Source: RGIG5612 sp045598285 (GTDB lineage: Bacteria > Bacillota > Clostridia > Lachnospirales > Lachnospiraceae). Taken from it: a stretch of 64,000 nucleotides of DNA. The DNA lies in assembly GCA_045598285.1 (NCBI GenBank), contig JAZLLU010000012.1, positions 62,001-126,000 on the forward strand, given 5' to 3'. How positions within the stretch are numbered: the stretch's first letter is position 1; each line of letters begins with the position of its first letter. Positions 1 to 9,089 of the stretch are shown in pieces. The notes beneath the pieces were generated by a model. It searched no databases, had not been told where the DNA came from, and saw only the letters and a program-made list of their open reading frames with translations. A program made the position numbers and the translations under genes.

Positions 1-2
1 TT

Positions 3-767
3 GGTATGGTGGGAGCACGCGCATGTTCTGAATACGGAAGAAGTCAAACTATTCGATTTGCAAAAGCTCTGGCGCTTAAAAATATTCAAATAATAAGCGG
101 ATTGGCTTTAGGAATAGATTCAATAAGTGCAAATGCCGCCTTAAGTGTTGGTGGCAAAACCTTTGCGGTTTTAGGAAGCGGTATTGATGTAATTTATCCA
201 AAAGAAAATATAGAACTCTACTATGAAATTATTATGAATGATGGTGGAATAATCACAGAATATCCTTTGGGAACTCCACCAATTCCCTGGCAATTCCCTT
301 CACGTAACAGACTAATTAGTGGCTTAAGCGATAAAATCCTTATAATGGAAGCTCGAAAAAGAAGCGGAACTTTAGTAACTGCAAGCTACGCGCTAGAACA
401 AGGTAAAGATATCTATTGTCTTCCTGGAAAAATTACTGATAGTTTAAGTGATGGTTGCAATAAACTTATTGCTGATGGCGCTGGAATACTTCTCAATCCC
501 GAATATTTATTATCTGATTTGGATGAAATAACTACAAATAAAAATGATGCTCTTATCGACAACAACGAACACCTTTGTCCTATAGATAGCGAAAGTGACA
601 CTTATTCTGTTTACAGTTTGCTCGGAAATGAACCTATCTGCGCTGAAGATATAATGCAAAAAACTTCTCTGAATCCTGAAACAATTTCCATAATTTTAAT
701 GGATCTTGAAATCTCAGGATTAATCAGAGAAGTTTCAAAAAATTACTATGTTAAAATATTATACTAG
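3..767 (+). CDS. dprA: DNA processing protein DprA, 5' end cut off by the window
   Basis: DprA (Smf) binds single-stranded DNA entering by transformation and loads RecA. The reading frame is open at the window edge, so the N-terminal SAM-like domain and the first strand of the Rossmann fold are missing. What remains starts in the nucleotide-fold motif (GMVGAR, then SEYG) and continues with SGLALGID, the AVLGSGIDVIYP segment, TEYPLGTPP, FPSRNRLISGLS and the EA-x-x-RSGTL motif, all hallmarks of the family. The last 60 residues resemble the DprA winged-helix domain (AEDIMQKTSLNPETISIILMDLE). The stop overlaps the stop of convergent folD by four bases, with no terminator between them. Assignment is secure; the true start lies outside the window. 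Confidence 0.95.
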   Translation, partial: GMVGARACSEYGRSQTIRFAKALALKNIQIISGLALGIDSISANAALSVGGKTFAVLGSGIDVIYPKENIELYYEIIMNDGGIITEYPLGTPPIPWQFPSRNRLISGLSDKILIMEARKRSGTLVTASYALEQGKDIYCLPGKITDSLSDGCNKLIADGAGILLNPEYLLSDLDEITTNKNDALIDNNEHLCPIDSESDTYSVYSLLGNEPICAEDIMQKTSLNPETISIILMDLEISGLIREVSKNYYVKILY

Positions 768-1630
768 AAGTTAAATACTTCGCCAGTAGCTTGTTTAACA
801 GCTGCTCTTACAACATGGCTAGCCATAATTGAGTTTGTAACTGCTCCAACACCACCTGGAACTGGAGTAATCTTAGAAACATGTTTTTCAACTTCATCAA
901 AAGCAAAGTCTCCACACATTTTTCCATCAACAAAGTTGATACCAACGTCGATAGCAACACAATCAGGATTAGCTTTCGCAACATGAGCTTCTTTAACAAG
1001 TCCAGGAACACCACAAGCACAAACGATAATATCAGCTTCTTCGCAACGTTTGATAGTATCTTTTGTAAATACATGGCACCATGAAACTGATGCATTTCTA
1101 GCAATCATCATATATCCAACAGGACGACCAACTACAAGACTATGTCCAATAATAACTGCATTAGCACCTTCGTACTTAACACCCATGAAATCGCAAATCT
1201 TAATTACAGCTTCTGCTGTACATGGGAAATAACCACTGTCATCACCCATAGCAAGTTTAGCCCAGTTAGCAGGACTCATACAGTCCATATCTTTTTCAGG
1301 GTTAATCATCTCAACTAATGGTTGATCATTAAGGTGTTCTGGTAATGGGCGGAACATTAAGATACCATTAACTGAATCGTCTTCGTTAATAGCCTTAAAT
1401 TCTTCTTCTAATTTTTCTTGAGTAACATCTTCCGGAAGTTCAAAAACTTTTACCTCTATACCAACGTCAGCACAAGTTTTTTTAACACCTTTTTCGTAAG
1501 ATAAATCGCTGTCTTTTGCACCAACACGTAAAATACCTAAACATGGGTTAACATTAGTTTCAGCAATCTTAGCCTTCATTTGTTCAACCAAACGAGCTTT
1601 AACATCAGCACCTTTTACTACTTCTGCCAT
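764..1630 (-). CDS. folD: FolD-family methylene-tetrahydrofolate dehydrogenase, probably without cyclohydrolase activity
   Basis: 288 residues, close to the usual FolD length, with both halves of the family: a catalytic N-terminal domain and a Rossmann domain (IIGHSLVVGRPVG around 160, ITPVPGGVGAVT near 255). FolD normally oxidises 5,10-methylene-THF and hydrolyses the methenyl product. The catalytic YxxxK motif here reads Y45-EKG-V49, so the lysine required for the cyclohydrolase step is valine. The usual GILVQLPLP loop reads GILMFRPLP, so the conserved glutamine is Phe93. The KDxD motif (113-116) is kept. These changes resemble those of monofunctional dehydrogenases such as yeast Mtd1. A separate cyclohydrolase, FchA, is encoded 10 kb away. 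Start ATG follows AGGAGG by eight bases. Family certain; the monofunctional reading is inference. Confidence 0.9.
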   Translation of the reverse strand: MAEVVKGADVKARLVEQMKAKIAETNVNPCLGILRVGAKDSDLSYEKGVKKTCADVGIEVKVFELPEDVTQEKLEEEFKAINEDDSVNGILMFRPLPEHLNDQPLVEMINPEKDMDCMSPANWAKLAMGDDSGYFPCTAEAVIKICDFMGVKYEGANAVIIGHSLVVGRPVGYMMIARNASVSWCHVFTKDTIKRCEEADIIVCACGVPGLVKEAHVAKANPDCVAIDVGINFVDGKMCGDFAFDEVEKHVSKITPVPGGVGAVTNSIMASHVVRAAVKQATGEVFNF

Positions 1631-1788
1631 TAATAAATCCTCCTATATGATTTAATTTTTTTTATTATATCAAATTTAATTTTTAAAATATAAAAACAAA
1701 ATTAAATTCTTATAATAATTATCATATTTACTTTATAAATGCAATATTTTAACCAAATTTAGAACACATATTTTTAATATTTTTATAA

Positions 1789-1817
1789 TAGACTTTTTTC
1801 TTATGATAATGTAAAAT
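1789..1817 (+). promoter_or_regulatory. putative sigma-A-type promoter for the 1861-4563 gene pair
   Basis: TAGACT and TAAAAT are separated by 17 bases, 44 bases upstream of the start codon. The -35 box is imperfect and the surrounding DNA is very AT-rich, so the call is moderate. Confidence 0.4.
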
Positions 1818-1860
1818 CAATTGTCTGTGCGATTAAAGCACAAAAATAAGGAGAAAGATA

Positions 1861-2898
1861 TTGAATCGTTCACGAAAAAGGAAAAAATCTATTAAAGTAT
1901 TACTTGTAATTGGAAAAATTTTCGCAACAATAGGTGTTACAGTTGGTTTCCTTGCGCTTTTGTGTTTATGTGCCATTTTCGTATTAGAAAAAGGGCCTTC
2001 TGAATCTGCTAAAGTTCTTTTTGTTAAATCATGTGACGAAACAAGTGCGATGAAATGGGTTCCTCATATTTTTCTAAAAGACGCAGAAGTTAAAAAAATT
2101 CTGGAGAACTCAAATATGGCAGAAGTAGATGAAGGTGTAACTAGTGATAGTTCTAAAATTAACACTGATAATGTTACTGATGAAATAGAACTAGTTAACA
2201 TAACTGGAAGTTCATACAAAGGTTATATGTTAATAGTACATGACCCTTCTAGAATATTTTGTGGAACAGTCGAAAGCTTTGGTAAGTTTGACGGAACAAA
2301 CGTTCTTGAAATAACTAGAAGATATGAAGGATGTTTAGGTGGAATTAATGCTGGTGACTTCTTAGATATGGGTTCATATTCTTACACTGCCCTTCCACTT
2401 GGATGTGTTATTTCAAATGGCGAAGTTCTATTTAGTGATAACGGAATGGATAGCGTATATCATATAACTGGTTTTACTAGTGATAATAAATTATTTATAG
2501 GTAATGTAACATTAAGAGATGCTGTTGAAAAGTATGGCATAAGAGATGCCGTACACACTGTTCACAATACTGGCCCATTCCTTGTTATGAATGGCGAAGC
2601 TCTTATTAATGAAGTTCCTGATTCAGCTATTTATGGTGGTGGTAAAAACCCACGTTCTGCAATCGGCCAAAGAGAAGATGGTTCTATTATTTTACTTGCT
2701 ATTGATGGCCGTCAAGCTGACTCATTAGGAGCAACTTTTAAGGATTTAGCTTATGAAATGCTTAATCAAGGAGCTGTTAATGCAGTTGCAATGGATGGTG
2801 GTACTTCAACTCAAATGATTTGGGAAGATAAGATTATTAACCACCCTTATAACCCTAGTGGACCACGTAGATGTCCAACTGCTTGGTTAGTAAGATAA
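1861..2898 (+). CDS. membrane-anchored phosphodiester glycosidase (NAGPA-domain) family protein
   Basis: 345 residues. The N-terminus is basic (about residues 1-13) followed by one hydrophobic segment (about 14-42), so the protein is probably anchored with the rest outside. The C-terminal half matches the NAGPA-like fold named after N-acetylglucosamine-1-phosphodiester N-acetylglucosaminidase: HNTGPFLVMNGEA, then GGGKNPRSAIGQ, LLAIDGRQADSLGAT and AVAMDGGTSTQMIW, where the DGR and DGGTST motifs are family signatures. Bacterial members are linked to exopolysaccharide or cell-wall polymer processing; the substrate cannot be told from sequence. The start is TTG, supported by AAGGAGA seven bases upstream. 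It is followed 21 bases later by a second membrane protein, probably in one transcript. Confidence 0.8.
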   Translation: MNRSRKRKKSIKVLLVIGKIFATIGVTVGFLALLCLCAIFVLEKGPSESAKVLFVKSCDETSAMKWVPHIFLKDAEVKKILENSNMAEVDEGVTSDSSKINTDNVTDEIELVNITGSSYKGYMLIVHDPSRIFCGTVESFGKFDGTNVLEITRRYEGCLGGINAGDFLDMGSYSYTALPLGCVISNGEVLFSDNGMDSVYHITGFTSDNKLFIGNVTLRDAVEKYGIRDAVHTVHNTGPFLVMNGEALINEVPDSAIYGGGKNPRSAIGQREDGSIILLAIDGRQADSLGATFKDLAYEMLNQGAVNAVAMDGGTSTQMIWEDKIINHPYNPSGPRRCPTAWLVR

Positions 2899-2919
2899 AA
2901 GTAATTAAGGATATACGAT

Positions 2920-4563
2920 ATGAATAACGAAAAAGATATTTATAGCACAACAAGAATAAAAAAACTTAATGTTGGTTTAGAGCAAGAAGATATTCAATTT
3001 GAAAGATCTTCTAAAAATGAACCAGTTATTCGTAAGCCAAGACCATCATATAATCGTCAGGCTATACCTGAATTTGAAAAACCTTCTTCTCCGCGTCAAT
3101 CACGCTCAATAGAAGAACGAACAATTTCAAGAGAATATAATAATTCATCTAACAATAGAACGCAAAAAGATGTTCCTGTTTATTCAAGACCATCTTCTTA
3201 TCCACGTCAGACAAGGCCTTCTTCAGTCCGCCCTGCTGACCCTAGACAAACTAGGCCTACTGACCCTAGACAAACTAGGCCTACTGTTCCTAGACAAACT
3301 AGACCTACTCAGGCTCGACCTCAGAATGGTAATGCAGATGTAAATAAAGCATATAATTACAATCAGAGATATTCTTCTACATATCAAAATAGAATTGATG
3401 AATTCTATGACGAAGAAAAAAATTCATATAGAACCAATAGACAAAGTAATCGCTCCAATGATCGCACTGCTAAAAAAGAAAAGAAATTCAAAGGATTTAA
3501 AAAATTCATTACTATTTATAGTGCTATATTACTTGTAATTGTGATTACAACAATTATTGTTTTAGGTTCATTCCTTAAGAATTATGAAAATAATCAGCCT
3601 TTCGTTCTTGCAGGTAATATCGCTTCAAATTTAACTGAAAATCCAGATACTTATCTTAATGATAATAAAGATAAAATTAATTGTTTGGAAAATGTAGACA
3701 CTATAATTGCAAAAACTGTTGAACTTATTAATGGAAAAAAAGTTTCATTTGTTGAAAACCATGACTATCGTGCTGATGCCCCTTCATTTGACCTAAAAAC
3801 AGAAGATAACACAGTAGCAAAAGTTACTCTTGAACAAGCTAAAAAAGGCGCATTTGGTCTTAAATCATGGAAAGTAAAACAATTAGAAGTTGCAGAATAT
3901 ATTCCTGATACAATGAGCTATACTCTATATGCTCCAGAAGGAACCGCAATATCAATTAATGATCATCCTATTGATGAATCATTCAAAACAGCTGATGTGC
4001 AAATTCCAGAGTTTCTATCTGTAGCTTCTACTTATACAGAAATTTCTCCGTTAGTAACTTATAAAGTTTCAGGTTTTACTAATACGCCTACTGTAAAAGC
4101 TACTGATGCAAATGGAACAGAACTTCAAACGACAATAACTACTGATACCATCGTTGTTGGCACAAACACTTCTTCTGAATTTGTTGATAGTATGAAACCA
4201 ATGGTAGATGATTGTATTGAACAATATGCTAAATATTTTATCCATTACGGTGGAAACTTACGTCAATATATCTATTACGATACAGAATGGTTCGGATATA
4301 TATTTGGTAATGATAAATATGACCCTATAGCAACACAATTTTACGAGTATGAAGCTATCACCGGCATTGAATTTGTAACAAAAGAATCTAGCAACTACAT
4401 CAAATACAATGATCATTGTTTCTCTGTAGATGTTAAGTATGACTTGAAAATAAATTTCAGTTATGATGATATGAGCGATGAAAATACTCTAAGTGCTACA
4501 TGGGTTTGGGTATACTTCGACAAATACAATGAATGGATGCTTGTAAATTACATCAATAAATAA
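2920..4563 (+). CDS. single-pass membrane protein with a repetitive Arg/Pro/Thr-rich N-terminal region; function unknown
   Basis: 547 residues, not recognised as a named family. Residues 1-190 are hydrophilic and low-complexity, rich in R, P, S, T and N, with four or more PRQTRP-type repeats around 93-130. A basic stretch (KKEKKFKGFKKF) precedes one transmembrane helix at about 195-217 (IYSAILLVIVITTIIVL), giving a type II orientation: N-terminal part in the cytoplasm, residues 218-547 outside. The outer part has no motif I recognise, although its C-terminal 120 residues, rich in Tyr and Trp, resemble small extracytoplasmic beta domains. It sits 21 bases after the NAGPA-domain gene, so an envelope or surface-polymer role is likely by context only. 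Confidence 0.7.
   Translation: MNNEKDIYSTTRIKKLNVGLEQEDIQFERSSKNEPVIRKPRPSYNRQAIPEFEKPSSPRQSRSIEERTISREYNNSSNNRTQKDVPVYSRPSSYPRQTRPSSVRPADPRQTRPTDPRQTRPTVPRQTRPTQARPQNGNADVNKAYNYNQRYSSTYQNRIDEFYDEEKNSYRTNRQSNRSNDRTAKKEKKFKGFKKFITIYSAILLVIVITTIIVLGSFLKNYENNQPFVLAGNIASNLTENPDTYLNDNKDKINCLENVDTIIAKTVELINGKKVSFVENHDYRADAPSFDLKTEDNTVAKVTLEQAKKGAFGLKSWKVKQLEVAEYIPDTMSYTLYAPEGTAISINDHPIDESFKTADVQIPEFLSVASTYTEISPLVTYKVSGFTNTPTVKATDANGTELQTTITTDTIVVGTNTSSEFVDSMKPMVDDCIEQYAKYFIHYGGNLRQYIYYDTEWFGYIFGNDKYDPIATQFYEYEAITGIEFVTKESSNYIKYNDHCFSVDVKYDLKINFSYDDMSDENTLSATWVWVYFDKYNEWMLVNYINK
3238..3309 (+). repeat. 24-bp in-frame tandem repeat, three units
   Basis: Three consecutive 24-base units begin at 3238, 3262 and 3286; the first two are identical and the third differs at a few bases. 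They encode DPRQTRPT twice and VPRQTRPT once inside the cytoplasmic N-terminal region of the membrane protein. A diverged copy lies just upstream. Confidence 0.85.
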
Positions 4564-4598
4564 TAAAAAAGGGCTGCTTCAAAAGCAGTCCTTTTTTA
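4564..4598. terminator. bidirectional intrinsic terminator between convergent genes
   Basis: A nine-base-pair stem (4571-4579 with 4583-4591) with a three-base loop is flanked by an A-run on the left and a T-run on the right. It can end both the plus-strand membrane gene and the minus-strand ATP synthase operon. Confidence 0.85.
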
Positions 4599-5066
4599 AT
4601 GCTTTGCTTTAATTCTATTTAGCGCTCTGGCTATCGCAGCCTGAGTTAGTTTATATTCAACTTTACTTTGTTTATTAAGTAGTTTTTCTTTGGCTTTTTG
4701 TTCTGCCCTTAGCGCTCTATTAAGATCAATTTCCGGAATAAACTCAGCACTATCAACAGCAATAATAACATTATCTCCTTTAACTTCAACAATACCTTGT
4801 TCTACTACTACAATAATTTTTTCACCCGCTTCATCTTTGATACTATCTATATCAAAACCTTTAATGCCTTTTTTATTTATAAAACTTATAATATCCTCAT
4901 CATCAATTAATGCTTTTATTTTGCCTGGAACTATTGTAGATAACATAGCTAAATGACCTGGTAAAATTCCGTATTCACCATCTGAAATAGGAACCACTAT
5001 CCCCTTACATGGTCCGTCATACAAAAACTTATCTGCAGCTAAAAATTTTAAATTAAAAGTTTTCAT
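4596..5066 (-). CDS. atpC: F1Fo ATP synthase subunit epsilon
   Basis: 156 residues. Epsilon sits on the central stalk with gamma and couples and regulates rotation. The N-terminal beta-sandwich shows the family motifs FLYDG, VVPISDGEYGILPGHLAML and an EQGIVEV strand; the C-terminal part (about 105-156) is the expected two-helix hairpin rich in Ala, Lys and Arg (RALRAEQKAKEKL). It is the last gene of the operon, three bases after atpD, and its stop codon lies in the T-run of the shared terminator. Length is slightly above the usual 130-140 because of the extended C-terminal helices. Confidence 0.93.
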   Translation of the reverse strand: MKTFNLKFLAADKFLYDGPCKGIVVPISDGEYGILPGHLAMLSTIVPGKIKALIDDEDIISFINKKGIKGFDIDSIKDEAGEKIIVVVEQGIVEVKGDNVIIAVDSAEFIPEIDLNRALRAEQKAKEKLLNKQSKVEYKLTQAAIARALNRIKAKH

Positions 5067-5069
5067 TTA

Positions 5070-6455
5070 TTAAAGTTCAGATGCTTTCTTTTTTACATCA
5101 TCAATTGTTCCAACGTTAAAGAATGCACTTTCTGGATATTCGTCCATCTCACCTTCTATTATAGACTTAAACCCTTTTACAGTTTCTTCTACAGGAACAT
5201 AAACTCCTTTAACACCTGTAAACTTTTCTGCAACAAAGAATGGTTGAGATAAAAATCTTTGAATTCTTCTGGCTCTGTTTACAGTTAATTTATCTTCTTC
5301 ACTAAGTTCATCCATACCTAAAATAGCAATTATATCTTGCAGTTGTGCATATTTTTGAAGAATTTCTTGCACTCTTCTTGCAACAAAGTAATGCTCTTTT
5401 CCAACAACATTTTCATCCAATATTCTAGAAGTTGATTCTAATGGATCAACAGCAGGATATATACCTTGCTCAGCAATTTTTCTAGAAAGAACTGTAGTTG
5501 CATCGAGGTGAGAAAATGTAGTTGCTGGTGCAGGGTCAGTTAAATCGTCTGCTGGCACATATACCGCTTGAACTGAAGTAACTGAACCATTCTTTGTTGA
5601 TGTAATTCTTTCTTGTAAATTACCCATTTCCGAAGCAAGTGTAGGTTGATAACCAACCGCAGAAGGCATACGTCCTAAAAGAGTTGAAACTTCTGAACCA
5701 GCCTGAACAAATCTAAAAATATTATCTATAAATAACAAAATATCTTTTTGTTCGTAATCTCTAAAATACTCAGCCATAGTAAGCCCTGTAAGTGCAACTC
5801 TCATTCGAACACCAGGAGATTCATTCATTTGACCAAATACAAGTGCAGTCTTATCAAAAACACCACTTTCTTTCATTTCATTCCAAAGGTCATTACCTTC
5901 ACGGCTACGCTCACCAACACCAGTAAAAATAGAATATCCGCCATGCTCCATTGCAACATTGTGAATAAGTTCTTGTATAAGAACTGTTTTACCAACACCT
6001 GCGCCTCCAAAAAGACCTATCTTGCCTCCTTTAGAATAAGGCTCTAACAAATCTATAACTTTGATTCCAGTTTCAAGAATCTGTGTTGAAGGCATCTGTT
6101 CGCTAAATGTAGGTGCTTTTCTATGAATAGGTAAATACTTAGCATTTTTTGAAATAGCTTCTTTACCATCGATTGGTTCGCCTAAAACATTAAATAAACG
6201 ACCTAGAGTGCAACTTCCTACCGGAACATGAATACCACTTTTTGTATTTTCAACTTCAAGTCCTCTACTTAATCCTTCGCCTTCTGAAAGCATAATTGCA
6301 CGAACTTCATTATTTCCTATATGTTTTGCAACTTCCATAATGCGCTCTTGACCATCAACTTTAACCTTTAAGGCATCGTTAATCTTTGGAAGAGTTTCAT
6401 TTTCAAACAAAACATCAACAACGCATCCTGAAACAGCTGTAATTTTGCCTGACAT
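5070..6455 (-). CDS. atpD: F1Fo ATP synthase subunit beta
   Basis: 461 residues, full length. Beta carries the catalytic nucleotide sites of the F1 head. Visible motifs: the P-loop GGAGVGKT (about 151-158), the catalytic glutamate in GVGERSREGNDL, Walker B LLFIDNIFRF, SALLGRMPSAVGYQPTL-type segment (here STLLGRMPSAVGYQP), and YVPADDLTDPAPATTF. The start ATG overlaps the atpG stop (TAATG), a sign of translational coupling. Confidence 0.98.
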   Translation of the reverse strand: MSGKITAVSGCVVDVLFENETLPKINDALKVKVDGQERIMEVAKHIGNNEVRAIMLSEGEGLSRGLEVENTKSGIHVPVGSCTLGRLFNVLGEPIDGKEAISKNAKYLPIHRKAPTFSEQMPSTQILETGIKVIDLLEPYSKGGKIGLFGGAGVGKTVLIQELIHNVAMEHGGYSIFTGVGERSREGNDLWNEMKESGVFDKTALVFGQMNESPGVRMRVALTGLTMAEYFRDYEQKDILLFIDNIFRFVQAGSEVSTLLGRMPSAVGYQPTLASEMGNLQERITSTKNGSVTSVQAVYVPADDLTDPAPATTFSHLDATTVLSRKIAEQGIYPAVDPLESTSRILDENVVGKEHYFVARRVQEILQKYAQLQDIIAILGMDELSEEDKLTVNRARRIQRFLSQPFFVAEKFTGVKGVYVPVEETVKGFKSIIEGEMDEYPESAFFNVGTIDDVKKKASEL

Positions 6456-7360
6456 TAATTTAATGCCTCCTTTATCTGATTAAGACTTTTTGCACCGCTA
6501 GAAATTTCAGTAATTTCTCTAGTAATTAAATTTTGTCTTATTTTGTTGTATTTTATATTTAAGTCAGAAAGTAATTCCTTCGCATTTTCATTTGCACTAT
6601 CCATAGCCATCATTCTGGAATTTTGTTCAGCACAAAAACTATCAATTAGCCCTGAATATATAAATCCCGTCATATAATTTTTTGCTATCGTATCTAAAAC
6701 TTCGTTAGCTGAAGGAACAATTTCAAAAAATTCTTCTGTATCAGTTTCATCGCTACTATCAAAATGCGAAACATGAAACGGAAGCAGTCTTATGCTTTTA
6801 ACATTAGAACTGGAATTTAATCCAAACTCAGTATAAACAATATAAATTTGACTAATTTCATCGTTGTCATATTTATCAATTAATACTTCTGATATGCTTC
6901 TAGCTCTATCCATATTTGGCTCTTGACCAGTGAAAATGAAATCCTCATCAATATTAAATCCATGTTTATTAAAATAAACTCTGGCATACTCACCAACAAT
7001 ATATAAAGAATAATCTTTATTTTCATCTATTATTTTAAGAGTTTCTTTAATTACATTTTGATTATAAACACCGGCAAGTCCTTTATCTGCGCAAATACAA
7101 AGTATCGCTGTTTTACCTTCAATATTCAATTGATCTTCATCAATATCATTAGACAAAAAATATTTACTTTCAACAGTGCTAACATGATTTAATATTTTCC
7201 AAGCTTCTTCTCTTAAAAAATTATAGTATGGATATGTTTCAAGAAAATTATGCTTAGCTTTTCTAAGTTTAGTTGACGCAATTAAATACATCGCATTAGT
7301 AATCTTTTGCGTATCCTTAACTGAATTAATTCTATTTTTAATTTCTTTAGCGTTTGACAT
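6455..7360 (-). CDS. atpG: F1Fo ATP synthase subunit gamma
   Basis: 301 residues. Gamma is the rotating shaft inside the alpha3-beta3 head. The N-terminal helix has the family signature (KEIKNRINSVKDTQKITNAM, residues 5-24), a central Rossmann-like part includes CADKGLAGVYN, and the C-terminal helix carries the conserved ENAKELL and ITREITEISSGA motifs. It lies one base after atpA and overlaps atpD. The central domain is more diverged than the two ends, which is normal for this subunit. Confidence 0.96.
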   Translation of the reverse strand: MSNAKEIKNRINSVKDTQKITNAMYLIASTKLRKAKHNFLETYPYYNFLREEAWKILNHVSTVESKYFLSNDIDEDQLNIEGKTAILCICADKGLAGVYNQNVIKETLKIIDENKDYSLYIVGEYARVYFNKHGFNIDEDFIFTGQEPNMDRARSISEVLIDKYDNDEISQIYIVYTEFGLNSSSNVKSIRLLPFHVSHFDSSDETDTEEFFEIVPSANEVLDTIAKNYMTGFIYSGLIDSFCAEQNSRMMAMDSANENAKELLSDLNIKYNKIRQNLITREITEISSGAKSLNQIKEALN

Positions 7361-7361
7361 A

Positions 7362-9089
7362 TTACTTAAAATCTTTACTAAACTTTAATGCAAAATCAAT
7401 AATTGTTTCCTTTGTTTCATCTGAAAGAATCTTACTTGAATCAATTTCTATGCAAATATCTGGATAATCATTTTCAAATTTTTCAATTAATTTTGCTAGA
7501 AAATTACCTACTTCTTCTTTTTCAATATCTTGCATAGCATGTGAAAGTGCACTTACTAAAATTACTACTTGCTGATGATGTGAATACGGACTGTATTGCT
7601 TTTGACGAAGCATATACATAAGGCCTTCACCATAAGCTAATTGTTTTTTTGTATCATCATCTAAGTCCGAACTAAACTGCGTAAATACTTCCATCTCCCT
7701 ATATTGAGCAAGGTCAAGTCTTAACGTTCCAGCAGCTTTTTTCATTGCTTTAGTTTGTGCGTCGCCACCAACTCTGGATACCGAAAGTCCAACATTAACC
7801 GCAGGTCTTTGGCCTGAAAAGAATAAATTACTTTCAAGATAAATTTGTCCATCAGTAATAGAAATAATATTTGTTGGAATATAGGCCGAAACATCACCTT
7901 CTAAAGTTTCAACAATAGGAAGTGCAGTAATAGAACCGCCTCCATTTTCATCATTTAATTTTGCACTTCTCTCTAGTAAACGTGAATGCAAATAAAATAC
8001 ATCGCCAGGATAAGCTTCTCTACCTGGTGACCTATCAAGCAAAAGAGAAATTGTTCTATATGCAACAGCATGTTTAGACAAATCATCGTAAACAATTAAA
8101 ACATCTTTCCCTTTATTCATAAAATATTCTGCTAAAGCGCAACCTGAATAAGGTGCAATATATTGAAGTGTATCTGCTTCTGATGCACATGCAGCAACAA
8201 TAGTTGTGTATTCAAGAGCATTATGTTTTTTTAGTTCTTCATAAACTCTAGCAACACTACTGGATTTTTGGCCTATTGCAACATAAATACAAATACAATC
8301 TTTTCCTTTTTGATTAATTATCGTATCAATAGCAATTGCACTTTTACCTGTTTGCCTATCGCCGATAATAAGTTCTCTTTGTCCCCTTCCTATTGGGAAC
8401 ATTGAATCTATTGAAAGAATACCTGTATAAAGCGGTGTTTTAACTGGACTTCTACTAACAATTCCCGGTGCTTTATTTTCTATTGGCATATAATCCGAAG
8501 GTTTAATTTCACCATTTCCGTCAATAGCAACTCCCAAAGCATTAACAACTCTTCCAAGATATTCTTCGCCTACTGGCATACTAGCTGTTTTGTTAGTTCT
8601 TCTAACCTTACTACTCGAAGAAATATCACCGTCTAAATCAAAAAGAATACATCCAATATTTTTCTTCGTAAGATTAAGCACCATTCCTCTGGTTCCATCT
8701 TCAAAAACAAGAATTTCGCCATATCTAGCATTATCAAGGCCCTCAATAGTGGCAATATTATCGCCAATACTAATAACCTTTCCAATTTCTTCTGGAAGAG
8801 CTTTTAGTTCAAAATCTTTAAGCTCTTTCTTAATTAAAGGAATAGTATTTTTTTCAAGATATTTTATATTGGATAGTTGCTCTAAAAGTTGGTTATAAAG
8901 TCCTTTTTCGCTCCAATCAAATACTTCATCTCCAACTTCTAGCTTAAATCCGTTATTAAGACTTTTATCTTCTACCCATTCGAGTAAAATATCTTCGTTA
9001 TATTTATTATTTAAGAAGGTTTTAAATCCTTGCTCTTGCTTTTTATCTGGTTTAAAAGCCGAATACAAGATTGCTTTATTATTTATCAT
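7362..9089 (-). CDS. atpA: F1Fo ATP synthase subunit alpha with a fused C-terminal fragment of subunit delta
   Basis: 575 residues, about 70 longer than usual alpha. From about residue 80 it is ordinary alpha: N-terminal helix IPLIKKELKDFE, beta-barrel GKVISIGDNIATIEGLDN, P-loop GDRQTGKS (243-250), the VSRVGG motif and the alpha-type C-terminal domain. Residues 1-75 are not alpha. FKTFLNNKY, VEDKSLNNGFKLEVGDEVFDWS and KGLYNQLLEQL match the C-terminal beta-hairpin and helix of subunit delta (compare the typical VDPSLIGGxxxxIGDxVxDGSxxGRLxxL). No separate atpH lies between atpF and atpA, its normal place. The helical N-terminal domain of delta is therefore missing. Start ATG overlaps atpF by 11 bases. 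Alpha identity is certain; the delta origin is by pattern match. Confidence 0.95.
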   Translation of the reverse strand: MINNKAILYSAFKPDKKQEQGFKTFLNNKYNEDILLEWVEDKSLNNGFKLEVGDEVFDWSEKGLYNQLLEQLSNIKYLEKNTIPLIKKELKDFELKALPEEIGKVISIGDNIATIEGLDNARYGEILVFEDGTRGMVLNLTKKNIGCILFDLDGDISSSSKVRRTNKTASMPVGEEYLGRVVNALGVAIDGNGEIKPSDYMPIENKAPGIVSRSPVKTPLYTGILSIDSMFPIGRGQRELIIGDRQTGKSAIAIDTIINQKGKDCICIYVAIGQKSSSVARVYEELKKHNALEYTTIVAACASEADTLQYIAPYSGCALAEYFMNKGKDVLIVYDDLSKHAVAYRTISLLLDRSPGREAYPGDVFYLHSRLLERSAKLNDENGGGSITALPIVETLEGDVSAYIPTNIISITDGQIYLESNLFFSGQRPAVNVGLSVSRVGGDAQTKAMKKAAGTLRLDLAQYREMEVFTQFSSDLDDDTKKQLAYGEGLMYMLRQKQYSPYSHHQQVVILVSALSHAMQDIEKEEVGNFLAKLIEKFENDYPDICIEIDSSKILSDETKETIIDFALKFSKDFK

